A stretch of 64,000 bases of DNA from Rhineura floridana (taxonomy: Eukaryota > Chordata > Lepidosauria > Squamata > Rhineuridae). The notes under the pieces are model-generated. The model saw only the letters and a program-made list of their open reading frames with translations. It did not search any database and had not been told where the DNA came from. Below are positions 24,297 to 35,800 of this stretch, one piece after another. The stretch's first letter is position 1, and each line of letters starts with the position of its first letter. Where the stretch lies: positions 18,932,739 through 18,996,738 of the forward strand of contig NC_084499.1 in NCBI RefSeq assembly GCF_030035675.1. The letters are read 5' to 3'. Position numbers and translations under genes: made by a program.

Positions 24297-24520
24297 TTTT
24301 TTTTTTTAGCCCAAGGGCCACATTGTCTCTTGGACAACCTTCTGAGGGCCACATGCAAGTGGTGGGTGGAGCCAAAAGCAGCTGAAACAACAGATGCAAC
24401 TCTCACCTTTGTAAGTGACCACATCCCAGCCATACAACTGTCAAGTTTCTATGCGGGCATTTCTCCATCCAGGCAAGCGACGCATTATCACAGTTCAAGG
24501 ACGCATTCCAGTCAGGCATA
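24297..24520. repeat. Interspersed repeat 'gggccacat', copy 1
   Basis: Shares with 33995-34235 'gggtggagc', 'caacagatg', 'ccatccaggcaagc' and 'cacagttcaaggac'; 46452-46640 is a third copy. Probably a DNA-transposon remnant. Confidence 0.6.
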
Positions 24521-24694
24521 AGCACTTGATTGGGGGGGGGAGCAGGCAGGTGAGGGGGCTATGAAGTAGAGAGGGTGGACTGAGGCAGGGGCATTGCCTG
24601 GGAAGTCCCAAGGGCCAAAGAGAGGAGGCCCATAAGGCTGCATTCAGCTCCTTGTCCTCATGATCCTACCCTTGCAAGTAAGAGTAAGAAATTC

Positions 24695-24860
24695 CCGCTC
24701 GGCCATGAAGGTCACTGAGTGACCTTGGGCCAGGTACTGTCTCTCTCAACCTACCTTACAGGGTTGTTGTGAGGATAAAAATGGGGAAGGGGAAAACTGT
24801 GTTTGTACACCACTTTGAGCTGCTTGGGGAAAAAGGGGGATTCAGATGTAATAATGAAGA
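24695..24860 (+). mobile_element. SINE-B, 5' truncated
   Basis: 'gaccttgggccaggtactgt' and 'acagggttgttgtgaggata'. Confidence 0.75.
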
Positions 24861-25101
24861 ATAGCAGCTCAGAGATCAGGAGTGGTTTGGGTGATGGTGG
24901 GAAAATGGGTAGATGAAACAGGGTGCTCTTGGGCAGCTCTTGCTCATTTCAACAGGGCTTGCAAAGGGGAATTTGTGGGGTGGATTGTGCCCTCTGGGAC
25001 AGATCTGTCCGTCTCCCGTTCTCCGTCCCAAAACTGCCGCCTGAATATACTCGCTCACTCTCACTCTCTCTCTCAAACACAGCTGTAAAAACAAAACAAA
25101 G

Positions 25102-25107
25102 TTTATT
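25102..25107 (-). terminator. Candidate poly(A) signal AATAAA
   Basis: The minus strand reads 'ccaataaactttgttttg' here. It is the strongest poly(A) signal between EXOSC2 and ABL1, but it is 1.7 kb past the EXOSC2 stop. Confidence 0.35.
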
Positions 25108-25244
25108 GGAATATTTTTACAGTTCTCCAGTACAAAAAAAAAAATTAGAATCCCTCACAGCTGGAGTCATCCACAGTATCACGGATGCTCTTAAAAGACG
25201 CTGGTTACATGTCACGATTGTAAAGCTGCCCTTTGGCTAGGTCA

Positions 25245-25370
25245 CAGCTAGGAAAGAGGTAGCCCTCCAGATGTAGGTGGACTCCACCTCCCAGCAGCCA
25301 GAATTGCCAATGGTCAGGGATGATGGGAGTCCAGCAACATTTGGAGGGCCACAGGTCCCCCATTCCTGAT
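25245..25370. mobile_element. P1 palindromic element
   Basis: 'tagccctccagatgtaggtg' and 'tttggagggccacaggtccc'. Confidence 0.7.
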
Positions 25371-25461
25371 CTAAGCAATGGCATTCCCTATTGCAAGAAA
25401 TGAAATGCCTCTATTTAGAGGAGGCATTCCCTGATGAGAGAGGGGGGAATGCCTTTTCTTC

Positions 25462-25550
25462 AATCAGGAATGGAAAACCTGGTTCCCTCTAAATGTTGTT
25501 GGGCTCCCAGTTCCCATCAGCTGCAGCCATCATGGCCAATTGTTAGGGAA
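25462..25550. mobile_element. P1 palindromic element, half
   Basis: 'caggaatggaaaacctggtt' to 'agccatcatggccaattg'. Confidence 0.55.
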
Positions 25551-26788
25551 TTATGTGAATTGGGAGGCCAGCCAAAGAATCCTACATGATCACTCTGCTT
25601 GTGGCCAAAGAGCTCACAAGCTGGAGTACAACCTGCAACAAAGACTGCCAACTCAGCCTCCCACCTCTATAGCATCAAGTCAGACAACAGCCTTGGCAAA
25701 TCTCAAGCATACCTACAGGTCTGGAGGCTGCACCGCTTGTATACCATCGCTAGGAGCCGTCACAACTGCATCTGCCAGTCATGGTATAGCGTCACTGGAT
25801 GATGCATAGCCCGTGGGCTGTACTGTCTCCAGACCAAATCGCCAGCCGTTTTCCAAAGGGGTGGTGTCCAGGGGTGCGGCAGCCAAGTTTGTAGGCTTTC
25901 AAATTTAATGTGTCTTTTAATCAGCAAGTCTTGAGGGCTGAACTTGTGTGTTGTAAAGAAACAAGGACACGGCCAAAACCTCCAGCTCTGTTTGCCCTCT
26001 TTCGTAACATGCTGAATGACTTGCACATCGTGTCCAGATGGCATTGCAGCAAGCAGTTTCCCACTGGCGGCAGCCATTGATGCACACCAGGAAGAGTGGA
26101 AGAAGCATTGCATAATGGTGGCAGGATAGGAAAGTGGAATAAATTATATTCCACGTTATGGTGCACGAAGGAAGGGGGACATCTCAGAGCTGCCATTTTC
26201 CAATAGCAGCCCCCTTGTTTCTCTACTGCGATTGGTTACGTCCTCACTGTGCTGTGAAAATGGATCCTCAACCATTATAGAATACTGGAATGCAGCATGC
26301 AGGAGGGGGTGGCAACTGCCTCCTCAGCAAGGCTCAGACAGATTTGGCAGGGAAGGTGGAATGTAACTGAAATGCATGGTAAGTTCACAGAGGTCTTTAA
26401 CAAAGGAAAAGAATGATTAAAAAAAAAGACATCCTAAAGACCGTATCAACAGAACAAGAACAGTTGCTATTCAAACCAAGTATCCATCCTACGACCCATC
26501 CCCTCTGAATCTTGGATATTTTTCTGTTAATATTTTCACGTTAGGATGCAACATTGCAGGTGCCTCCTCTGCCAATACAACTTGTCAAGACAGGCCTCTC
26601 TCGGTTTCTAACACTCTTCTAAACAACAAAGAAGGTTCTTAAACAAGAGCTCTTGTCACTTCCGTGGTCCCTTCTGCTTTTTCTCTTCGGTTTGGGATTT
26701 GTCAGAAATTCCATACCAAAAAAAGGAACCTTGGGGAGGCTAGATCACTGAAAGAAAGGATCGCCGCCTCGCCACTTTCATCCTACAA

Positions 26789-26869
26789 TCACCCCTCCAG
26801 CTCCATCAGTCTCTGCCGAGTCTCCAGCACAATCTCCTCCATCACCTCTGGTTTGAGAAGGTCTTTGAT
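26789..26869 (-). CDS. EXOSC2: EXOSC2 exon 9 (C-terminus)
   Basis: Twenty-six codons plus stop: IKDLLKPEVMEEIVLETRQR then LMELEG. The stop TGA is at 26791-26789. Confidence 0.97.
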   Translation of the reverse strand: MKDLLKPEVMEEIVLETRQRLMELEG

Positions 26870-29800
26870 CTGTACATTTAAACAGAAAAGACCATTAAAA
26901 CCTGCAGGAGATCACAACAAACTGCATATGTGGTTTGGAAACACGCACTGCATTCAATCCAAACCTCCCTACAGCTTTTTAGAGTGTGATAATTTGAGCA
27001 GGTGTGGACAGCACCAACTGGCTAGCATCTGTAACATCCCCAACACATACACGCACTCCACAGCAGCTTTGCAAATGTTCTTAAAAGTATTTGTAGGGTT
27101 GGGTTTGACCTCCCCGGGGTGTCTTTCCCTCTCCATCACCACTGTTAAGGTGAGGGATAAATGGGTAAGTGGACATATACTGTGATAAAAATCTTTATAA
27201 AAGCAGTCTGCCTGATGGTGCTTCACCATTTGGCTCACTGGTGTACATCTGCAAGTTGCTCACTAGGCCTATAATCAGACTGGCACCGCAGGTGAAGAAT
27301 CTTTTCACAACCATAGTGTTTGTCTTCACACTGACACGATTCATGCTACTAAGTATGTTCAGCTTTTACAGAAAGATGGACAACTGCCTTGATAACATGC
27401 AACCGAAACACACAACACACTTGGCCCAGGCACTCAAAATGCTGACAACCAACTGACCAATAGAACTACAAGAGGCGCTCTCAAAGCAATTTATAATTTA
27501 AGCGTTTCAGAATTATATTATGGAAAGGATGGAGCTTTTGCAACACCTGGATGCTGTGGCCCCTTGAAGTCTCAGTGGCAGCGCGCATGCAGAAGGTTCA
27601 ATCTCCACCTAAAAGGATCTTGGACAGCAGGTTAAGAGAGTCTGTCCCACAAACTGCCTGAGACTGCAGATAGCGGCTACTAATTAAAGTAGACTACTAG
27701 AAGGACCGGTGGTCTGACTTGGTATGTTCCAAAATAAAGAAACGTCTGATACAATGTCTTGGGAATGGAAGCAAAGTTTTGCATCAAAAACAGCAACAAC
27801 AACAAAAGGGTCTTGTAGCACCTTAAAGATTTATTATGGCATGAGCTTTCATCCCCTTAGGTTGCCAACTGCAAAACGATGGACATTTTTGAGACTGCAG
27901 GGCCCCAAGTGCTACTCACCTGGATCACATGTGGACAACTGACAGGCTGCATGTGGTACCACAAATACCCCAGTTGCCCCCACACACTTTGCCCTGCTGC
28001 CAAATTTTGCTGCTGAACTGGTGGAGAGCACCATGTTAACTTAGGTACCCCCCCCCAACATGCCAAACAGCTATCTGGCATGGTGCTACAATACAGAAAG
28101 ACTCTGAAATCCAAGAAAGAGTTTGCTGCACCCCTGGCTTGCAGCTGCTGAACATCCACCCACCACTGAGTGTGGCCCTGATGGTGCCAAAACGTTGCCC
28201 ATCCCTGGCCTAGATTTTTTGGGGAGATGTGGGAGACACAGACTATGTGAGTTTTGAAGGGCACACCTTTCTGGCTTGCATCAGATGTTTAAGGATTTTT
28301 TAAAAATGTGTTTAAAGATGTTTTCTTTAACTTTGTTTTTAAGCCATTTTGTTCTTAAAGTGTTTTAAGAGATGTGTTTAGTGTTGTTTGCTGCCCTGTG
28401 CTCCTTCTGGAGGGTGGGAATATAAATTTAATAAACAAATAAATAATAAAAATCAAAGAGGCAGCGATGCCCTATAGATGTTCATGGGGTCATCTCGTCC
28501 AAGCACGGGGGGGGGGGGAGAGATGGAGAATGCACAACCGATTTCACTGCAGAACGTTACGGTCTTTGTGGAAGCCGGCAAAATGTGTGGATGTGCGGAT
28601 GTATAACCAAGCCAGCTAGCCCAGATGAAGAAGGAGCAGCGGTCAAATGCATTACCTCGTGAGGAAGAGAAGCCTCGTAGCAGTAGAGAATGCTGGTGTC
28701 ATAGAGCATCAGCTTCTGTGCCGCTAGAGCCACAATGCAGTTTCGGAGGCGGGAGATGACTTCACGGTCAGGCTGGGGCACTGGCTGGGGGAGGGGGGGA
28801 GAGAAGCAAAGACCCACACAAAGTTAGCAGCCGTCATCTTAGGAACAGCGATGGAGGATGGGAAAAAAATCACAATTATCTTCTGCACAGAAAAAGAAAT
28901 GCAGAACACTTATTTTTTAAAACTATATAAAAAAATCAGTAACATAATGCTTGAGCCCAATACGACTCAAACTAGAGGGACCCCAAAGACTGCAGAAACA
29001 CAAGACAATATTTGGAGGAGGGGGGCTAATATCAGAGGAAAGGGCAACTGAAACAACTCAATGAGAACTGAGCACATTCAAAGGCTGTGGAATGCTGGTA
29101 GAGAGAAGGATCAAAAACAGTAACCTAGAAGAGGGCATGGCTGGCTGGCATGCACCCTGAACAGGAACGCTGCACACTGCAACATTTTTTTGCAGTCCCA
29201 ACTTGTCAAATCTAAAGCCAATTAACTTTTTTTCCCCAGATGACGCTCCCTAGGAAGCGCGCATACCCTTCAGGCGTACTAAAATTAGCACAAACAACAA
29301 AAGAGTCTTGGGAGTGCCTTGGAAGACGTAACAAATTTATCATGGCACAACTTTTTGAGGATTACAGTCCATTTCATCAAATGCATGGCATGATATCCTG
29401 AGTTGCAGGTAACACTTTCACACACAGTGTGGGGCGGGGATTGTAAACCAGTGAGATCAGAGGAAAAAGTGAAATAGGGACTGAGGATTACATAATTGAT
29501 GTGGTATTAACAGCACTGTATTTTAAGAACATAAGAACATAAGAACATAAGAGCCTGTTGGATCAGGCCAGTGGCCCATCTAGTCCAGCATCCTGTTCTC
29601 ACAGTGGCCAACCAGGTGCCTGGGGGATTTTCTGCAATTTTATTTTCCTCTGACCTCACTGATTACAATTCCAGCCCCCACCCCAAACCAGATTTATTAT
29701 CTATATAGACAATAAATTGGTTAGTATTTAATTTAATTTAAAAGGCCTCTATTGCTTTTCAGGATAAACTCCTCACAAAACAGCGTATGACCCATAAAAT

Positions 29801-32800
29801 TCCTCCTCTTCTGCGTCCGAGGGCCACCACCAGCTCACCTCCAAGTTGGTGACGAAACCTCCAGCTTCTTCATCCTTCTGTTCAGGGGTCGGATAGATCC
29901 AGATGAACCCGTTGTTGCCGAGGATAACGGAGGCCCCGCAAGGCAAGTCGTGGAAGTGAGTCTTCTGCCGTTTCACGAGTGATGGAGACACCTGCACAAG
30001 CACACCTTGGCCGAGCTGGAGAGAAAGAGATGCAGGGGGCGACGGCCGGTGCGCCGAGGATGCAGAAACCCGGTCCAACATGCACAAAGAAGGCAAAGGA
30101 GGTTGTGGGGGCCAACACAAGCGAGCCTCAGAAGGGACAACTCGTCTTTCCACCATCTGACTCGCAAGAACGTAAGAAGACCCTGGCTGCTGGATCAGGC
30201 CAATGGGGGTCCATCTAGCCCAGCATCCTGTTCTCAGTGGCCAACCAGATGCCCATGGGAAGCCCACAAGCATGACCTGAGTGCAAGAGCGCTCTCCCCT
30301 CCCTGCAGCTTCCAGCAAATTGTTTTCAGAAGCATCTGACTATAGTGGCAGAGCACAGCCATCATGGCTAGTAGCCACTGATAGCCTTTTCCTCCATGAA
30401 TTTGTCTAATCTTCTTTTAAAGCCATCTAAGTTGGTGACCATCACTGCCTCTCAAGGGAGCAAAGGACTTTATCTGTCCTGAATCTCCCAACGTTCAGCT
30501 TCATTAGATGCCCACAAGTTCTAGTGTTAAGAGAGAGGGAGAAAAACTTTTCTCTATCCACTTTCTCCCGGCCATGCAAAATTTTATACGCTTCTGTCAG
30601 GTTGCCTCTGACTCGCCTTTTCTCTACACTAAAAAAAGCCCCAAATGCTTCCTAGGGGAGTCACTCTATCCTCTTGATCATTCTGGTTGCCCTTTTCTGC
30701 ACCTCAGGAGGGGGACAGCGATCTTGTCATTAGCCACCTTGAGCATCCAGTATGGAAACAGGAAAATAAAATAAATCCCAGGGCCTGAAACCAGCGAAAC
30801 AATACCCTTGGCAGGAACAACAACCATAGAATGTCTGTGGAATATGTGCAAACCTCCTCCCAAGATCCCACTGGACCACAACTCCCATCATCCCTGACCA
30901 CTGTCCACACTGGCTGAGGCGGATGGGAGGTGAAATCCTATTTCCAGTTACCAATCCTCACCTACTTAAGCTGAGTAGGTTTCTTACCACACAGCTTTCT
31001 CCACTCTGGGTCCTTATGAGGGTGTGAACAGTCTGATTTAGCAGGTTGATGACCCCAGCATTTGAAGAATTTTAGCAGGTAGTATAAACTTTTATCACTC
31101 CCCATTCCCAATGTAACAAGATATCCCACACGTGCTTCATCCTAGTCACCACACACAAAGGTTGCACCACTCTTCCAGAACATATTCTGAGTTCAGTTTT
31201 GAAGGGCTTGTGTGTCTGCTGCCAGTGAGTAGATGACAGATGACCAGATCAATGATCTGATTCCATTACGTATCGATATGTAATCCATAACCAGTTTACA
31301 TGCTTATGTACGTTCAAGGGTGGGTTATCAAAATGTTTTAAGTAATTAAGTAAAACAAGCTTTTTCCCCAGGACAGCTGGAATATTTGTGAACATCCCGT
31401 GTCATGACACCAGCTCACAGGCTTCAATGCAATGCAATACAGGCAATAAAAATTCTCTATCCAAAGTCATCCAGCAGCAGACAAGCAGAGGTGCCGAATT
31501 ACAGCGAGCAACTTAAAGCAGACTCACCTTTCCATATTTCAGACTCCGGGTATGCAGCGATACTGCCCCATCAGAGAACACTGCCTGGACTTCTGCCTGC
31601 CAAGATAGCTTAAGGAAATCAGCCGCCTATGGATTGCCTTTCCCAACATCCACTTGTTGATCGATCCATTATTTCATTAGAAGCTGGTTGCCGGTGAGCA
31701 TCCACAGGAGGACAGGGAGGGCTATCGCATTCTGGCTAAAGCGGCTCCACTGAGCTATGACCAAATACGCCAATTACTGCAGACTTGTAAGGAGCCTGAT
31801 CGCCTATGGCAAGTCACAGCAGACCAAGCACAAAAGCTTAATTAACAGTAGCTCTTGTCTCTGTCCCCAGTTCTTTCCCCTTTTTGGCTACATCAGACTA
31901 AGCATAGCTGTCTGGACAGGAGGCCTATAAAAAGCATTTTAATGGGCTAGTAGCTTCAAAAAAAACGACATTACTGAGAAGTGTTAGAGATTAACATAGA
32001 ACGGGTTTAGCAGCTCAAAGAACAGACAGGATGGCTGATTTTATGGGCCCAAAGAAGGCTGGTGTGCACCAGGAATCAATTATGGCAAATACACTCAGGG
32101 CTTCCCTCTTGCAAATACTTATCCTCAGAGGCTCAATACATTTTGGCGCTTCAGCAGAAAATCCAAAAGAGCAGCCCTCCTTCCCTGTAGTTAAAATGCA
32201 GCATCACCCACTGAGACAGACATTTTCTTTTCATGCGCTTTTTCACGGTTCCCATTCATTTCAGTGAATCAGGCCCCATAGGGTCAGGTCCGTTTGTCTT
32301 CCGCTTGACCACAGCATCCACCTCTCGAAGGAGCCTTGCAATCGGCTCGCCTCTGTCTCCAAGAGAAGCGTCTGTCCAACCTGCTTCATCTACCACATGC
32401 CAAGACCAGACCGAGACCCTTAAGGCCAGCCTAAAAAGCGCGAGACTGTACATCAAGGATGGCGCAGCATCTGAGCCCCCCAGATGCTGTGGAACTCCAA
32501 CTCCCATCAGCCCCGGAGCCAGCATGGCCAGTGGTCCAGGAACGCTGAGAGTTGTAGCGCAACAAAATCTGGAGATTGTCAAGACCGTTCACTGCCCTTT
32601 GCTTGTCCCTCTGCCTAAGCTAAGGGTGTGGATACACTGATGAGGTCTCCTTCCTGCAGGTAATCCCTCATTGCAAGTTCATCTTCAGCTGATCTTCGCC
32701 TCTGGGGAAAACAAAAACAAATGCACACATGGAGATACAGACAAAAGCAAAAAAAGATTACTACGGCTGTCATCCAATTAAATGCGTCTTAAGTCAGTTG

Positions 32801-35800
32801 ACCCTCTACCACCCTCACTCTCGGGTTAAGCGGAGAAACTGTGACTGGGCCTCAGGACTATTTAGGTGTGAGCCAGCACAATGAAGTGGCCAGTGGGTCA
32901 CCCGTTACCTTTTATGGCAGAGGGAGGATTTGAACCCGGAGCTCCCTGGTCCTAGTCACACATTCTACTACATCACAACAGCCCCTACCTAAATCCTTCC
33001 TCCTGAAGGATTTAACAATGCTTCACGTCTTAGCTTTCTTAGGATGTAAAGCAGGAGCAGAGAACCCCAAGCCCGGCCTGGCACATGCGGCCCTCCAGGC
33101 CCCTCTATATGGCCCTCGGGACTCTTTCCCGTGCCACTGACTCTGCTGCATGCCCTCCTTAAGCGGGTTTGCCTGGTTGGGATGTGTGCATGAACTGCCC
33201 CTTGCTAGGCAGAGAGGGCTGCGCATGTACTTAGAAACATCCACTTTTTGCATGGCTGGAATCTAGCCAAGTGTACAAAGGGAAAACACATATCCATTGC
33301 TCCACTCACATTCACCTCCCGCCATACCCACCACTGGCATGCGGCCCCCAGAAGCCTCCCCATGAAAGAATGTGGCCCTCAAGCTGAAAATGTTCCCCGC
33401 CCCTGATATAAATCATCCAGCAAAGCCGGCTCCAGATTTTGGAGGAAGGAGGGACATACTTTGGACAAGATGACCCCAGTGGGCTGCTGTTCATTCCTTC
33501 CTCTTGCTCACTTGTTGAGGGGGCTCAAGTGAAGAGTCAGTGACAGCAAGGGCCTCAGGGTTTAGCAGTAGGCCCCTCGCTTGTGTGGGGGCCCTTGGCC
33601 ACTGCCCAATGATACTGACTCCTGACAGTACCCCCGTTGTTTGGGTATCTTTAGGTAAAGCATCCACGGCGTTCCAGCTGATGCAGCAAGGGAGGCCACT
33701 CACCAGCTCCCCTCCGGGGAGATTCATGGATGAAAGAAGCAGAACAGAATCCAGCCTGGAATTGGTCTCGACTTTCCACCGTTTCTGCTGAACCTAAAAA
33801 TGAAGTGACATTTTTAAAAAAAGATGTAAACCCAGAGAATTCTCCTCGATAGAGCAAAGCACATGCGAGACCAGCCTGGCCCTGTCCATTGGCCAGAACC
33901 AAACGCCAACTTCCAAGCCCTGAAAAGCGAAGCCCAGCCTGGCCAGAGAACTAAGAGCAGCCGGGATGTGCACATGTATATTACTACCACATTCAAGCAG
34001 CAGAGAACCAAGGGCCGCATTCCCTCAGTGGGAATTCCTTTGAAGCTGCATCCCAGTGATGGGTGGGGCCAGAGGCAAAAGTGGGTGGAGCAACAGATGA
34101 AGCTCTTTGTACAGCAGTCCATTCGCAGCCATGCAAAATCCAGCAGTTTACACACACACACACTTCTGTCTATCCAGGCAAGCAAAGAGATGACATCACA
34201 GTTCAAGGACACATTAAAAAACAACACTCAATGAGAGCTAGTGGGGTGTGCAGCCTGGCAAGAACCTTCTGTTTTGCATCTGGGGTAGGAAACCTGTGCC
34301 TCCCACCCAAGATGTTGTTGGACTCCAACTCTCATCATCCCTTGCAGCCAGCATGGCGAATGGTCCAGGGATGATGGGAGGTATAGTCCGGCAACATCTG
34401 GAGAGCCAGACATTCCTCATCCCTGCTTCAGAGGTCAGCTCCGTACCTCTGTGATTCGCCCAACCACGATGTCACCAACTTCGCCGTTATACCTGCGAGC
34501 AAAACAAAACAAAAGCAACTTTTAAAAAGATGTTCTTCCCAAACCAGTGCAATCTCAGTCACAAGAATGAGGAGCATGCCCCCACCCCAGTGGTTACTGA
34601 GATCCCAAACTTCCATCAGGCCCAGCCAGGAAGAGCAATGGCCAGAGACAACGCGAATTTGCGCCCAGCAACATATGGTGGGCTGCAGAAGTTCCCCATC
34701 CTTACTCGACCATCCCTGCTAAGAGCGTTATCAGCACAAAGACAGATGAAAGACAGAGCAAATGAGACCATTTTTATGATTGAGGAAGTGTCCCAAATCA
34801 CAGATGCACTGTTAGTAATTATGCAATTTTTAAATAGGGTTGCCAATTGCTGCACAAGCCCACATCACCATCAGAAAACATAATACTCTGTCTGCATTGC
34901 ATGATCTTTAACGTTTGAGCACACACATGTAAATTTGAAACAAAGTCTTAGCCTTAAAACCAGGGCTGTGGAGTCGGTATGCCAAACCTTCGACTCCGAC
35001 TCCTCTATTTTTCTACTGTCCAACTCCACCCAAAATTGCTTCCAACTCCACAGCCCTGGAAAGGGCTGTAAATGTCTTTTTAAATTGGAAGCTCTCCTAG
35101 GAGCATTTTTATCGCTGCCTGAATATGCGCTGATCTTGGCATCACAGCATTTGTCTTCATCTGGGTCTTGTGTCATACACTGACACACAAAATGTTTTCC
35201 ATCTTCAGTTATGGCGAAATGCTCAACTACAGCTGACTTCATGGGAAGCTTCTTTGACAGTTTGAATTTATATTTTAAAAAACTTGTCAATCAAAATTTA
35301 TTTTGAAGCCGGAGTCGGTACATTTCTACCAACACTGACTCCACCCAAAATTGCTTCCAACTCCAACTCCACGACTCCACAGGCCTGCTTAAAATGTCAC
35401 ACAAGGCTGTTCCCTCTCAAACAACACTAGAACTTCAGGAACATTCAACAAAGCTGAAGATTCAGGACGGACAAAAGAAAAGTACGTTTTCGCTCAACAC
35501 ATAAACCATGGGATTGGCTCACACAAGTTGTAGTGATGGCTAGTAACATGGATGGCTTGAAAAGAGGATGAGACAAATTCATGGAGTAGGAATGAGGATA
35601 TCAGTGGCTAGTAGCCACAATGGCTATGCTCTGCTTCCACTGTCGGGAGACAGCGCGCCTCTGAATACCAGTTGCTGAGAATCACAAGTGGGGAGAGTTG
35701 CTGTTGCGCTCAGGCCATCTGGTTGGTCACTGAGACCAGGATACTGGACTAGATAGGCCATTGGCCTGATCCTGATTATATAGACTAGCACAGCTACTCT

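Larger units (their letters stand above)
25085..26788 (-). other. EXOSC2: Possible EXOSC2 3' untranslated region
   Basis: Downstream of the EXOSC2 stop, minus-strand ATTAAA hexamers occur at 25921-25916 and 25909-25904 and an AATAAA at 25107-25102. The last is followed by a T-rich then GT-rich stretch, a usual cleavage-site setting. Two palindromic P1 copies lie inside (25245-25370 and 25462-25550), so the true end may be nearer the ATTAAA pair. Confidence 0.35.
31597..32635 (-). other. EXOSC2: EXOSC2 intron 5, probable U12-type intron
   Basis: The minus-strand donor reads GTATCCACA, which carries the RTATCC core of minor-spliceosome donors. The 3' end holds TTCCTTAAG at 31617-31609, close to the U12 branch consensus TTCCTTAAC, with its adenosines 13-14 bases from the AG. 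The usual polypyrimidine tract is absent. The intron also contains one P1 palindrome copy (32455-32580). Confidence 0.8.

Noticed and set aside
34961-35059. A separate small hAT palindrome next to the BED-finger piece
   Set aside because: It can be read as a stand-alone element, but the flanking octamers fit the whole 34961-35387 unit better, so it is treated as the duplicated end of that unit.
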